Shown: positions 1-11,790 of the stretch, piece after piece
Layout: every line of letters starts with the position of its first letter
How positions within the stretch are numbered: position 1 is the stretch's first letter
Assembly (NCBI GenBank): GCA_964034945.1
Contig: OZ035962.1
Span: forward strand, 105,906,034 to 105,970,033
DNA length: 64,000 nucleotides
From: Chrysopilus asiliformis
Lineage: Eukaryota; Arthropoda; Insecta; Diptera; Rhagionidae
Reading direction: 5' to 3'
Notes under the pieces: generated by a model
Told to the model about the DNA's origin: nothing
The model's database searches: none
The model's input: only the letters and a program-made list of their open reading frames with translations
Program-made: the position numbers and the translations under genes

Positions 1-430
1 CTATATATAGCAAATCGGAAATGACAATTAGAAATGCCAGAAAATTCCATTTTAAAACTGTGCGTTTTTCGGCGCAAATTCGTCGAACCTTTTAAAAAAA
101 TGTTCTACTATCTATCAATCTATTTGTTAAGCCTAATCTGCTAGTCTGCCTGTTTGTTAGTCTGTCTCTTTCTATAAGATTCTATAAAATACTGTTAAAA
201 CTACTTATGACCACAGTCATAATATTATATGTCTATTTCATACGCAGGGCAAGTTTTGCCATGCTGCTTGCAGGTCAATCAAAAACAGTGGGTTTTGATG
301 AAAAAAAAAGAAACTCGTTGTCCTCCTGTATTTAAAATTAATAATTTTTGAAATATCGTTGTTGTTCAATGTGTATTGTCAATCAAATTTTTGTAGGCTT
401 GTGCGTCGTTGCAATTTCATAAAAACTACA
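1..430. other. no gene; AT-rich with possible retroelement remnant
   Basis: Around 110-180 there is a CTATCTATC / TTAGTCTGTCTG low-complexity stretch. A similar stretch at 7680-7745 suggests remnants of one old repeat. Nothing else is recognisable. Confidence 0.4.
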
Positions 431-1289
431 TCCCAATTGACCAATGTTGGAATTTTTGTACCGTTTCCAAATGTACCACGCAATTTTCCTTTATAAAGTT
501 TTATACTATAATCACACCGACGCAAAATTACGTAATTTTGAAGGTTTTCGTAATTTTGAACGAAGTCTTGCTCGAAATCACGAGATTTCCAGTACATTAA
601 CCTGTTTTCAAAATCACTAAAGTATGCAATTTCCACAAAATTACGAACGAAATCAAGCAAAAACAATGTATACAACCCTGCATCACTTATTCAGCTGTCT
701 TCAGCACATCAGTTTTGACATTTGTGCTGCATTGGAAAAACGGAAATATAAGAAAAAGAAGCTGTATTCTGCACGCGAAGAGGATATATTAGTAAACAAC
801 CTACGCGGGGCAAAAAAAATGACCTGTTTTTGATGCGATTAGATATGAAATGGAAAATAATTGTTTATTTTCATTACAGATAATTTCCTAAAGTGTCTAA
901 TTCTGTTTGCACATATTTCATCGATATTTTGAATTGTATTATTCATCATATTACTAAAATTCATAGTAATCCTACACGAACTTCCTCGATCCATTTTTGA
1001 ACTAAAGTAGTTGAAATGTCATACAAAATTACCTTAACCTCTGTGTGAACACTTTGGTTTAAGATCTAAATCATTTTGCAAAATTACGTGATTTTGCGTC
1101 GGTGTGAACATAGTATTAGAATATTTGTGGGAACATTTGGAATTATGGTACTTATGGTACAAAAAGGACCATTTTCACAGGAAAAAATCTTGGATTTCCA
1201 GTCAAAATTCCATAAATCGTACCTTCGGTACTTGGTACAAGATGATTGGAAATCCAATTGGTTTTCCAACCAATTTGGTCAATTGGGAT
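431..1289. mobile_element. outer inverted-repeat element interrupted by a second element
   Basis: The left end TCCCAATTGACCA (431-443) recurs inverted as TGGTCAATTGGGA (1277-1289), and inner sequence on both sides is also loosely inverted. A second inverted-repeat element sits between the arms at 503-1115, so this looks like an older MITE split by a younger one. No target duplication was confirmed. Confidence 0.5.
503..1115. mobile_element. MITE with about 37-bp terminal inverted repeats
   Basis: The left end TACTATAATCACACCGACGC followed by AAAATTACGTAATTTT is mirrored at 1074-1115 (the end reads GCGTCGGTGTGAACATAGTA). The interior has no convincing coding frame. It lies inside the arms of the 431-1289 element. 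Confidence 0.65.
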
Positions 1290-1619
1290 AAAATTTGTAA
1301 TCCGAAGATCGCGTTTTGGTAAAAATCGCATTATAGGAGTAAGAAAATTTTTCACACCGCGTAGTAGTGAAACCGCGTTGTAAAGGTACATAAATTTTCC
1401 GCATAAAATGAGAACTTCTTTGGGAACTCGTCGTTGATCAACAACACCAAAGAATTATGCCATATTGAAATCCACATGGGCTTAGTTTAATGATTATAAA
1501 ATCATGTGCTGTTCAGAGTTAATATTTTTTTGATGGTCTTAAGTTTGCAACAGGATGTATTAGCTTCCCATAATTTAAATATTTTCTATTCGTTGCGCCA
1601 TTTTTCCGAATTATTGAAT
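1290..1619. other. no gene or repeat boundary recognised
   Basis: AT-rich sequence between two mobile elements. No coherent frame or inverted repeat was seen. Confidence 0.4.
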
Positions 1620-1953
1620 ACTAGCTTGCATACCCGTCGTTGCCGGGTTAAGTTTTTTCAAAAAAATTTTTTGATGGTCTATGTTGGAGCTAAACTTCAG
1701 ACCAATCGGTTCAGTAGTTTCCCCGCGAAAGAGGAACATAGCGCAAAAACTAAGTTTCGAAATCACTTTACCCCCTCCCCTTACTCCCCCCACCCCTCGC
1801 GCTAATTTTCCGTATACCTATGTTGGAACCAGAACTACCACAGACACTCATGCCAAATTTCAAGTCAATTGGTTCAGCCGTTTTTACGTGAAAGAGGAAC
1901 AGACAGACAGACAGACAGACAGACACCAACTCATTTTTATATATTAGTATGAT
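1620..1953 (+). mobile_element. RTE-like/SINE-like 3' fragment, copy 1
   Basis: Starts ACTAGCTTGCATACCCGTCG and ends with a (CAGA)n run, then ATATATTAGTATGATT. The same unit recurs at 51610 and 60711. Inside it a segment containing CCAATCGGTTCAGTAGTTT recurs about 140 bp later as a diverged partner (CAATTGGTTCAGCCGTTTTT). A short microsatellite and tail of this type is usual for RTE-clade non-LTR elements in insects. The frames in it are not coding. Confidence 0.7.
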
Positions 1954-2739
1954 TTTACTGTGAATCTGTCCTGAATGGCTTGAATAAGTCGCCTTTGTTC
2001 AGTAATATAATTTGATGTCCAATTAAAACCATGGTGAAAAATCTGTGCACACCACCAAACAAGTGGCTCATTTTCATCGTCTTACATACCATTAACAATA
2101 TTTCGCTCAATTTTTTCCATGCTTTATGTCTTATAATCGCTAATAAATAAGAGCCCTTAATAATTTGGTAACCTTAGTACTCATAGTTGAACTCAAGTTA
2201 ACACTAATATCCCCATCAAAGTTATATCGTTTCTTGCCTGACCTTTTCTGTACTCCTGCATTATATCGTCCGTCCAATAACTCCCAATTGAACGAGCAAA
2301 CAAACATCCTTCAGGCTTATGGTAGTACCATCACGGGGTCACCGCGTATCATCTGCACTAAAGATACTATCGATAGTCTTTAGTTCTCAAATAACTTTTC
2401 TCTATAATTCAAATCCTATTATTCTTGCTCCATTCTTATCTGGTTTCGGAGAATTGGTAGAGCCTCGTAAAAGTATTATATGTAAATATAAAATCATATG
2501 CTATGACATACGGTATGGAGTAGCACTAATAGTATCGCAAAGGATTCGGGGTTGGGTAAAATGGATTGTTATCAATATGAAAAAATAACCCTGAATCATA
2601 GTTTCCCAGTCTATTATTCTAATATTAAACATAATATACACCCAATGAAATCTCGGCTGGTGATCTACAACTATTTTTTGTACACTGAGAGAAATGCGAT
2701 TACAAGATACATATATTTAAGTTTTGGATGTATTTTCGA
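1954..2739. other. no gene recognised
   Basis: AT-rich intergenic sequence. Short frames at 2165-2746 have no recognisable protein character. Confidence 0.4.
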
Positions 2740-3333
2740 AACATAACAAAAGCTATAATTGCCTATCTGGCAATCATTGGAGACCCGTATGGTGATATTC
2801 GTATCAAAATTTGAACAGTTGTACCAAAATTCCACTTTGAAGTCAAACTTTCCAATAAGATTTTTTAAAACTTGTTCCAATTGGATTTTGATGTATGGAA
2901 CTTTAATGTAGAATCATGTCTTAAACAACTTTTATTCTTGGACTTTTTTGATAAGATGCACCGTTTTTGAAATATTCGCAAAAAACGTTTTCGTTCGTAT
3001 GGGGGGTACCCCCCCTAATAGTCCATTTTTGCCCATTAACGAACTTAGCCTCGCATTTTACGAAAAACGGATCTGCGCAAAATTTCAAGTCTCTAGCTCA
3101 ATCCGTGCGCCCGCAATCCGCGCCACAGACGGACAGACGGACAGACGGACAGACAGACAGACAGACGGACAGACAGACGGACAGACAGACGGACGGACAT
3201 GCAAAATTCAATTTTTTTTATAATTCTAAACACACTGGTGTAATTCATTTTTGTGTGTGATGACGGGATCTTGGCGTTACAAACGGTAAGGCAAAGTTAA
3301 TATACCCTTTGGTTTCACCATACGGGTATAAAA
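2740..3333 (+). mobile_element. (GACR)n non-autonomous element, copy a (full-length)
   Basis: Common start ACATAACAAAAGCTATAATT with a small palindrome (ATTGCC..GGCAAT), then ACCCGTATGGTGA, which is inverted at the end as TCACCATACGGGT. Internally there is a GGGGGGTACCCCCC palindrome near 3001 and a long GACA/GACG microsatellite (about 3127-3199). Six copies occur in the window. The (GTCY)n tract resembles the dipteran mini-me type of element, from memory; class assignment is an inference. Confidence 0.75.
3127..3199 (+). repeat. GACA/GACG tetranucleotide microsatellite
   Basis: Interspersed GACA and GACG units inside the element at 2740-3333. Its length differs strongly between copies: long here and at 6491, about 30 bp at 27916 and 58198, and absent at 63601. 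Confidence 0.9.
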
Positions 3334-5782
3334 ACATGGAAAATTGTTTGCGTCGGTAGCAGTACAAGAAGTGAGAGGTATGATTAATTTTAATCGGCAA
3401 AAATTTTCCTTAAAATACGTCCTGCTCGGTAGTAAAACCCGGATTAAAATTGCTTCATTGGAAAATAAAAGATGAGGGGCTAAAAATCAAGGGAAGAAAA
3501 TCAAAGGAAGATTGACACTATTATTTACGTGAAATTCATACTAAATTGGTTCAATATTTCGAGTCACAAAAAAAATTTGAAAAGGCGTTTTGAACACCAG
3601 CCGCTTTTTTTAAAATTTTTAAAATTAAAAACGTCTTCCGCAAATATAAAAAATTTCACTTACCGTGCGCAAGAATGAAACATCATCCTGTTCCGATCCT
3701 CCTTCCGTTTCTGCCATATTTCAAGGAATTTTCTAATGCGGCTAATCCAGAATGGCACACCGGATGCGGATGTTATGGATGCACTTTGACTTCTTTTTTT
3801 TATCCAAAAATCTCAAATTTCCTTCTGCTGAGTAAAGAAAATTTTCCCAAAAAGAAAATCACAACAATGTCTTTTTCACTTTAAGTGAAAATCAAGTGTA
3901 AGTCGAAAATAAAACTATGGCCACATGGCTCCAATACAAAATACAATCTCTGGTTGCCCCACTATCGCGGTCTAAAAAGAAAACAATGGAACACGTGTTA
4001 CAATATTAAAACATCTCATCTGACTGGAAAATGGAAAGTCAAATGTGAAATCAAGAAAGAACACAAATAAGAAAAAAAATGTAATGCGTTCCAGTATTTC
4101 CCCGCAGAATAAACGGACATGCGTGGCTTGTAATAAATTCGGTTTTATCATTGGATTTTCCAAACACTGTTAGATTTTCCAGTGAATATTTTGTTTCTTG
4201 AAATTTTGATAACTATTAAAAAAGAAAAAAATTAAGCAATTTATCCATTTTCCTAAACCATTAATGAAAATCCTATCAGAATTCTTTTAATTGTACCAAC
4301 TTCTGGTGCAAAACATTTCATTGAAAAGCAGAATTTTGATTTTTTATTTTGAAATTCATTATTCTTAATAGATAAAATTGTAATAAATTTTTGTACGTGT
4401 GATTTTCAACTTAAAAAAAACATCTGAAATTAACTTCACTAAATATTCAACAGAATGCACTAAATATTTCGCCAAGAAATAGCATTTTATCGATTTGCTT
4501 TGCGAATTCATATAGTCTGGGTTATCTATAGATATATCTATTTATAAATATTGTTTAAGGACCCAGCAGTGTAAGACTGTTAAAGCATCAAAAATCACAG
4601 AAACGTGACCGCATTTATTGTAATGCGTGCAGATATTTCACTCGCGAGAAACGGAAAATTATTCTGTCTTCGGAAATGTGCGAGTATTTAAATACACCTT
4701 ATTTTGGCTATGCTAACACATAAATAAAATTCACTTCATTCTTTATGGATTTATTTTTATGTTGTACGAAAATTCAGTTTAACAATTAAATGATTTTCAG
4801 ATATTTTCCACAATTTTCTTAACATCACAAAAACATATTTTTTTAATAAAAAAAAATCTGGCATAAATACTGCAATATACAATCAATCCTTGAACGTTTT
4901 CAAGGACAAACATCTTTCGATTTGTGAATACTCTCATTTTTTTCATATCATTTTCAAATAAATACTTTTACTTTTTACTTTTTACTTTTTTCTTTTTCAC
5001 CTGCAAAAACCGTAATCCTCGGCCCGGTTATTGCATAAAATTATTCACACTAATGTTTGTTTTTTTTTTTATTATAGGTACACCATATATTGGTATTCAC
5101 ATTTTTGAAACAGAAAACAAAAAAAAAATTGTTGGAAAATGCGGGCGGATGCGAAATACACTTTTCTAAAACTCAACGTAGAATACACCGGCAAGATATT
5201 TTTATTGTGATAGAACGGCTCTTCTCTTACACGGACCACCGTCCGTCCAAAAATAATCACAGAAAATCCCTGGGAATGACAATTTTTGAAATTTTGAGCA
5301 GAAAATATTCAATACCGATTGCCATTCATGCAATAATGAATTCAAATAATCGAACTTTATAATTGGATTACGTATAAAAAACCACAATCCAATAAATTTC
5401 CTCCTCAAATATTTTATGAGAATAAAAAATATTAGATTTTTCTTATATTTTCCTGTTCTACTTTAGACCGTGATAGAATGAAACTTACTTCGTGTCGATT
5501 TTTCTGTAGCTTTAAACGAACTGAGTGTTCCTGAGAAGATTTAGCCATACAATCGCTCACGATATGATCATATATGTATAGACGTGTGTGCCTAGGGGAA
5601 CGTACACTGTTATTGATAGTGGAAAAATCACTGGAGTTTCGCTAAAAAGTTAGTGGGTGAAAATATAGGCATTATTACAATATCCGCTTTTCTGCTCGAG
5701 AGTTAAAAGCATCGAACTTTTCCTCATATATTCACGTATATTTAATACTCGCATAATTGCAACCCGCTTTGATGAAAAACTT
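3334..5782. other. no gene recognised
   Basis: About 2.4 kb of AT-rich sequence. Short frames (for example 3675-3884 and 4924-5169) look like chance openings: they are lysine/phenylalanine-rich and no splice-linked partner was seen. Confidence 0.4.
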
Positions 5783-6016
5783 GGGCACCAATCATGTATT
5801 CCGACGCGTCTCTGTCTTTTGACTTCGACGTAGCTTTTAACTCTTGACTTCGCCATATCAACAGCTTCAAATTTTCTGGAATGACAGTCAGAATCACGTT
5901 TCGATTCATAGTGACGATTCCGCGAAATTTCAAGCTGCAGATATGGCGAAGTCAAGAGTTAAAAACTGCGTCGAAGTCGAAAGACAGAGACGCGTCGGAA
6001 TACATGATTGGTGCCC
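5783..6016. mobile_element. fold-back MITE, copy 1
   Basis: About 234 bp that reads almost as one hairpin. It begins GGGCACCAATCATGTATTCC and ends with the inverse, and the arms extend about 100 bp each (CGACGCGTCTCTGTC, ACTCTTGACTTCGCCATAT). A related copy lies at 16291-16524. Both strands carry long spurious open frames because of the symmetry. Confidence 0.8.
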
Positions 6017-6111
6017 TGCTTTAATGCAAAATTCGCTTAGTTACGACAGAAAAATTGAGAAAATTGCGTACGGTTTATACATTTTTCTCCTCTTAAGTGC
6101 AAATTCAACCA

Positions 6112-6699
6112 AAAACATAACAAAAGCTATAATTGCCAATCTGGCAATTATTGAAAACCCGTATGGTGATTTAATTGAACGGCGTATCAAAATTTCATTT
6201 GAATTCAAATTTTCCAATAAGATTTTTTTAAAACTTGTTCCAATCGGATTTTGATGTATGGGAGTTTTATGTAGAATCATATTCTAAATAACTTTTGTTC
6301 TTGCACTTTTTTGATAGGGTGCACAGTTTTTGAGATATTCGCGAAAAACATTTTCGTTCCTATGGGGGGATACCCCCCCTAATGGTCCATTTGTGCCCAT
6401 TAACTAACTTAGCCTCGCATTTTACGAAAAACGGATCTGCGCAAAATTTCAAGTCTCTAGCTCAATCCATGCGCCCGCAATCCGCGCCACAGACAGACAG
6501 ACAGACAGACGGACGGACGGACAGACGGACAGACGGACGGACGGACAACGGACAGACGGACGGACATGCAAAATTCAATTTTTTTTATCATTCTAAACAC
6601 AGTGGTGTAATTCATTTTTTTGTGTGATGACGGGATCTTGGCGTTACAAACGGTAAGACAAAGTTAATATACCCTTTGGTTTCACCATACGGGTATAAA
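6112..6699 (+). mobile_element. (GACR)n non-autonomous element, copy b (full-length)
   Basis: Same plan as 2740-3333: AACATAACAAAAGC start, CCCGTATGGTGAT / ACCATACGGGTAT inverted pair, C-rich palindrome near 6364, GACA/GACG tract at 6491-6565, and GGGTATAAA end. It begins 95 bp after the fold-back MITE. Confidence 0.8.
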
Positions 6700-7113
6700 C
6701 ATAAATAAAGGAAAAATATAAAAGCTTGAACATGTAATTATTTCAATATGAGAACTTCGATCAGAATATTGGAAGAAAACCCAATCGGAGTTAAACAATC
6801 TAATTGAAATTTTCATTGAAAATTTTTCGGATTGAAATCTGATGTTTGGAAAAGTTATGTAAAATTTTATTCCACACATTTTTTTTCTTCGATACGCAAC
6901 ACCGTGTAAACCTTTTGAAGATGTAAGGTAGAATTTTTCTCATTGAAGAAGTTTTCTTACTTATGACGTCTCTTACTAAATTTCTTAGTAGAAGTTATCA
7001 TATTCTAGAACGGTCGAGCGGAAATTTCGAATTCAGTGTTTTTCATCTAAAAAATCACTGGTAAATGTATTTTTTTTGTCCGAAAATTTGTAGTAAGCCT
7101 TGCAAAAAATATA
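6700..7113. other. no gene recognised
   Basis: AT-rich spacer. A minus-strand stretch near 6790-6870 weakly resembles the interior of the (GACR)n family (CCAATCGGAGTTAAAC, AATTTTCATTGAAAATTTTT), perhaps a decayed piece. Confidence 0.3.
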
Positions 7114-7508
7114 TTAACACGTTGGCTACCAGCTAAAAAAACGCTTACTCCGCTAGTATACACTGGGAAAAAACGCAAAAATCATTTCTGTACTTTGTGA
7201 GTCACCGGTGACTCAAACTCTTATTTCACTTTTGCACACTGTGAGGCACCGGTGAACACAAGATCAATACAGACAAAAACGAACGAATCGAATAAAATAT
7301 AACGGAAAAAACTTACCACAACAAATTTTTCACATGAAATATGCTCCACAAAAAAATACCCTTTGTACCGCACGAGCGACTGCACTCAACCATGGAACTT
7401 GAGAAACTGACGGTAGTGACAATAGTGTGTGTACACCGGTGACTCACATTGTCCCTGTGGGTGACACGCTGCGATCACCGGTGACTCACATGGTAGCCAA
7501 CGTGTTAA
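7114..7508. mobile_element. piggyBac-like MITE with TTAA target duplication, type 1 copy 1
   Basis: TTAA at 7114-7117 and 7505-7508 flank ends CACGTTGGCTACCA and TGGTAGCCAACGTG, a perfect 14-bp inverted pair. The interior repeats CACCGGTGACTCA in several places. A shorter relative is at 44157-44426. TTAA duplication is the piggyBac signature; no transposase is present. Confidence 0.85.
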
Positions 7509-10317
7509 ATTTAATATACTCTATATTTTTCATGACTGGCATAAAAATTAGCAGCTTTTCGGCTTCCCGCTTTATTGCAACGTTGTTTGTGGCTAATTGG
7601 TTGTGCAGTTAAGCTGAGGCTGCTGTACTATAATTTGACTTCCTAGCTTTAAGAATCGGGATCTTACTTAATTTTTTTCTTTGATCTATCTGTTAGTTTA
7701 TCTGTGAATCTCTCCGTTGGTCTATTTGTTAGCCTGTCTACAAGATTTGTCCATTTCTAAAAAAAATTTAACTATAGCCATGAAACTTTGCAGACAGCAA
7801 GTTTTAGTGAAATTCTATTAACGTAAATTGACAAAACTGGTAAGTTTTTTTTTTAAAGAAAAAAAAATTTATCGTTTTTGGTACGGCTGTCCAAAAAATA
7901 CGTAACGCTAATTTTATCCTTTTCATACCGCCCATCATCCAATGTCGAACTTTTCCCGATTTTTTGTATAGGATTTAATATCGCTGTCACACTACCGCAG
8001 ACGAATTTTATGAATAGTCCCTTACTTTAATACCATGTATTTTTAAAGGTCTCATTTATGCCAAAAATTTAAGAAAAAGGATTTCCGTTACGGTTTTTGA
8101 AATTGGATTTAAATTTAATTTCTAAAACCGTTCTCAAAGTTTTATTTTATTTTTTTTTGAAGAAAATTTCAGCTCCTTGTGATATTGTTTTGGAAAATTA
8201 ACTGTAAGAAAAATTTAAAAACAGTGATGAATTCGACAATTTTTTCTTTTGTGGAAATCCAAATTGAGAGTTTAAATTTAGCCTATAGAAAACGTTTTTT
8301 TTTAATTAAACTCTATTACCTAGTTTATTTTTCGGTCTACGGGTCATAAGTTTAATTTAAGGTTAATGAACTTTGCTAAAAACTTACAAGAAAATGTTAA
8401 CGGCGTAATTGAAAAATTGAGTGTTATAGAAAAATTGAGAGTTTACACAGTATTATGTAGGAATTGAAACACAAAATGTATTTTTAGCTTAACACAGAAT
8501 TTTTTTTGTTAATATTGTGTTTTCTTCCAACTTTCGGCCTATTATAAAATGACAAATAAATTAAATATTTTTGTTTCTGTACAGGTAACCGACGCGACGT
8601 CCTATTTGACTATCTGTTGCCTACCTATGCGACTATCGAGCGAACTTTCTATTTGATTGATTCCACAAGTATTTGAGTAATAATTTTTATCATAATTCGA
8701 TAAAGCAAAAGTATTTTGTAGAGTATTTAGAATTGTGCTACCTATGAAATAATATTGAATGCTATTTAAAATGTACTACCTATAAGCAAGTTGGACATGC
8801 ATATTTAGCTCAAAAAATTGTCAGGGGATTTCTGTACTTTTCCAAACTGCATCTAAATGTCAATTTCTTGGATTTTGTTCATTAAAGATGGATTTCTTTT
8901 AATTTATACGTGTGTGTACAAATTTTCTTTTATTGTCATGAAGATTTTAAGATAGCAAATAATCTAAAATTAGAGTAACGTATTTTATGAACAGATTCAA
9001 AAATCTTGTATCTACCTGGTTTTTGAAAATGTTTGCATGGTCGCTGAGTTGACGATCTAATACTATTCTAGTAAATAAATCAGTGACTTCTCAGAAAATA
9101 CTGAAATCCTCAGAAAATTGATCGTCAGAAATTTGAAAAATAACAAAACATATCGAACTTCGAGTTTTCCAAAACGATGAGATATCGGCAATAAATAAAT
9201 TATGATCAGTTACAATAATATCAAAGTTCTCTGAAAAACAATCTCTTATTTTTATTTTTACTTAAATCATGAGTTTCCAGTAGCAAAAAATCTGCCACTT
9301 GTCGGGCGATCTCAGTAAAAGAAAAAAAAACTCATTTTACCTCTTAATCTTCACAAAGTTTTCCCATCTCAATACCCTTATGTCTAATATTGAAATACCA
9401 ATGTCAGCATTTATTTTTGGACAGGAACTTGCGTAATTCAAGTGCGGGTGAACATTTCTATTATTTTGGTTATATGGCATTCGCGTGGTGCAAACAGATG
9501 TATTTGGTAAATATTGCACAAAATCGAGGAATCGTTTATGGGGTCTAAATAAGTTTTAATATATTTAAAGGATTTAAAAAAAATATAACTTTTTGATTAA
9601 CAGCGTTAGGAGTTTACACATTCGAAATCATATTTCCAGCACAAAGACTTTGCAGAAAATATAGGCTTTTAGTAGAAATTTTTGTAAAACAACTCAATGA
9701 AATTTTCTTAGAATGTGAGAATCTTTTATTGCTACTTCCAAATTTACAAACAGTAAGGAGACGAAAAAATAAATCAATTCTTGTATCAGTAATGGTTAAT
9801 TTTGTGTGCTGAAAATTTTATGCAATATCATCACGCCAACATTAGATGGTTTTAAACGCTGAATGTGTTCTATTGCGCTTGGATTACTGATATTGGATTC
9901 ATGTCTTTGGAAAGTTGGACGTCCGAAACCGGATGCCATACGTCATTTATTTTAACCATGACTTAGCTGTGACGTTAAATTGTTTGATTAGACGTTGTGA
10001 TGCGTACAAATGTGTAATATCGACCGGTGGGGTCAAATTATATTTGCACGATTTATTCCTTCCCCCATTTTTGGGGGTTAACGTGCTTTTATTAAAGGCA
10101 ATAATTTCCGGATTAATTTCTTTGCTACTAGGGAAAAGAGTTTATCACCATATTAAGGCAACGAGGGTAGAATGCGAAGGAAAACTCTTGACTTTTGATC
10201 AATTTTTTTTGCCTTTAGGCACAATCCCACAGAAGACAGGGCCAAACAGTTTAGCAAAGTCGGTCGAGTGGTTTTCGAGTCTTAACATTTCGCAGTTGTT
10301 TACAAAGACGTCATTAA
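7509..10317. other. no gene recognised
   Basis: 2.8 kb of AT-rich sequence. Near 7883 and 8962 short pieces (GGCTGTCCAAAAAATACGTA, GAGTAACGTATTTTATGAAC) match the ends of the GGGGTCGTC-type MITE family at 36501, so old copies are likely here. A 141-codon frame at 9915-10340 has no recognisable domain. Confidence 0.4.
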
Positions 10318-10823
10318 GGCCCCCCGTACACTTCAACTAAGCTATGTGAGCGAGGCTAGCTATAGTTACATACCCTAGCTGGGTTAGGTTATATCGTTGC
10401 ACACTTGAGCTAAGCTACGCGGCGATATTTTCGGTAAATATATGCATTTTTCCACTTTATCTGCAGCCATTTTTAGATATAAATTATTTAACGCGATTGA
10501 AAATATTCCGCAAAAGAATTCAATTTTCACGTTTTCCTTACACTTTTATGTCCACAAAATACTACACTTTTGCAAACACCGATTCTACACTGTATAACGC
10601 CGAAAATATTTATGTGTGAGTGTCCAGCGAAGTCATTCGCGCAGTTGAAGTCTGAACTACGCGAGCGAGCTTAGTCCGCGTCGCCCATGACTACGCGATG
10701 TAGTTTCATAGTTTCGCTGAAGTGTGCGGTCACCAATGCAAATACTAAGGATTTTACTTTCAGCGAGAAACTTAGCTCACGTAGTTGAGCTCGCTTAGCT
10801 GAAGTGTGCGACGGGAGAAAGGC
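10318..10823. mobile_element. inverted-repeat element with ACACTTCARCTAAGC ends
   Basis: The left arm CCCCCGTACACTTCAACTAA (10320-10340) is mirrored by the right arm ending near 10814 (TTAGCTGAAGTGTGCGACGGG). The interior repeats shorter forms of the same arm (GCACACTTGAGCTAAGC, AGCTCACGTAGTTGAGCTCG). It abuts a related element at 10821. Confidence 0.6.
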
Positions 10824-10989
10824 CCGCCGTACACTTGAGCTAAGTTAGCTCAGCTATGTGCCATTTTAGACATGCACGTTTAGCGGTTCATATTATCCTC
10901 ACTTTCATACGTGACGAAACACGCCACGTTAAAATCTAAACAGGCACATAGCTGAGCTAACTTAGCTCAAGTGTACGGCGCGGCGGGCC
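10821..10989. mobile_element. short MITE with near-perfect 38-bp arms
   Basis: Left CGCCGTACACTTGAGCTAAG continues through TTAGCTCAGCTATGTGCC, and the right end is its exact inverse over about 38 bp, outside a loop of about 80 bp. The outer GGCCCGCCG ends are also inverted. Arm identity this high suggests a young copy. Confidence 0.8.
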
Positions 10990-11183
10990 TAATGGTGAGC
11001 GAGTAAAGCGGGTCTAAACTACATACAAAAAATCGTGAGATGGGGAGGAAGGATTTGAAAAAGTTTAAAGTTAAAGATATTTTGGTGATGTATTTTATTA
11101 ACATGGCCCTTGTGTTTTTTTCTGTATTTTCTCAAAAACGGTTGACTATTGAAAAAAAACTGCAAATTGTTGATAATTATCAG

Positions 11184-11670
11184 CCCTATTCCCGTAACCG
11201 GCGGGACGTGTACGCCGCGGGATTTGGCGTTTCCCGCAGAAAATTTGCATTCTGCTAAACGCAATTGTCCCGGCGTGTGCCGTGGTGCTGAAAACGTTTT
11301 ACTTTCGGTATTACACTAAACGCACCCGCGAATGTTTTGACTTTTCCATACATTTATTTCCCGCGAGTAAATCGTTGCGGGACCAATCAATTAAATAGAA
11401 AGTTTGAATAAAAATGTGAATTTTATTTATACATTCAATGAATTTTAACTAAATATAAGTTTTGAAGGTCAGTAAAAACTAACTAGACGCAGTACAATTA
11501 TTTAATTGAACAAATAAAACTTCATTCGTATCAAATCAGCAAAACTGCAAAATAGTCAGCGCGGGGCTGAATAAAACTGCGTTTCTACGTCTACTTGAAT
11601 AAGAAAATTTCATTCGATCGAGATAAAACTTGCGTGGCGTATACACGTCCCGCCGGTTACGGGAATAGGG
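11184..11670. mobile_element. MITE with about 33-bp GC-rich arms
   Basis: CCCTATTCCCGTAACCGGCG then GGACGTGTACGCC at the left is mirrored at 11636-11670, with one 2-bp insertion in the right arm. The GC-rich arms stand out from the AT-rich surroundings. No target duplication is obvious. Confidence 0.75.
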
Positions 11671-11733
11671 GTGTATATGATTTTTCATTTAACGGGAAAT
11701 TGACGAATTTCCTAAAAAAAGCCTTATCCAAAG

Positions 11734-11758
11734 CTGTTTGGCCAATTAGGCCAAACAG
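11734..11758. repeat. short perfect hairpin
   Basis: CTGTTTGGCC and GGCCAAACAG flank a 5-base loop. It lies between two MITEs. A role is unknown; it may be the remains of another short element. Confidence 0.6.
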
Positions 11759-11790
11759 GAGGCACATAGAGAAGGCAAAAAATCACAATC

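Noticed and set aside
2948..3260. Frames with TDRQTDRRTDG repeats
   Set aside because: Translation of the GACA/GACG microsatellite; the same frames recur in other copies of the element.
5844..6254. 136-codon plus-strand frame
   Set aside because: Spans the hairpin MITE and the start of a (GACR)n element; openness comes from the palindrome, not coding.
9915..10340. 141-codon plus-strand frame, the second longest complete frame after the sns last exon
   Set aside because: No domain, signal or splice partner that I recognise. The end runs into the inverted-repeat element at 10318, and composition is like other chance frames nearby.
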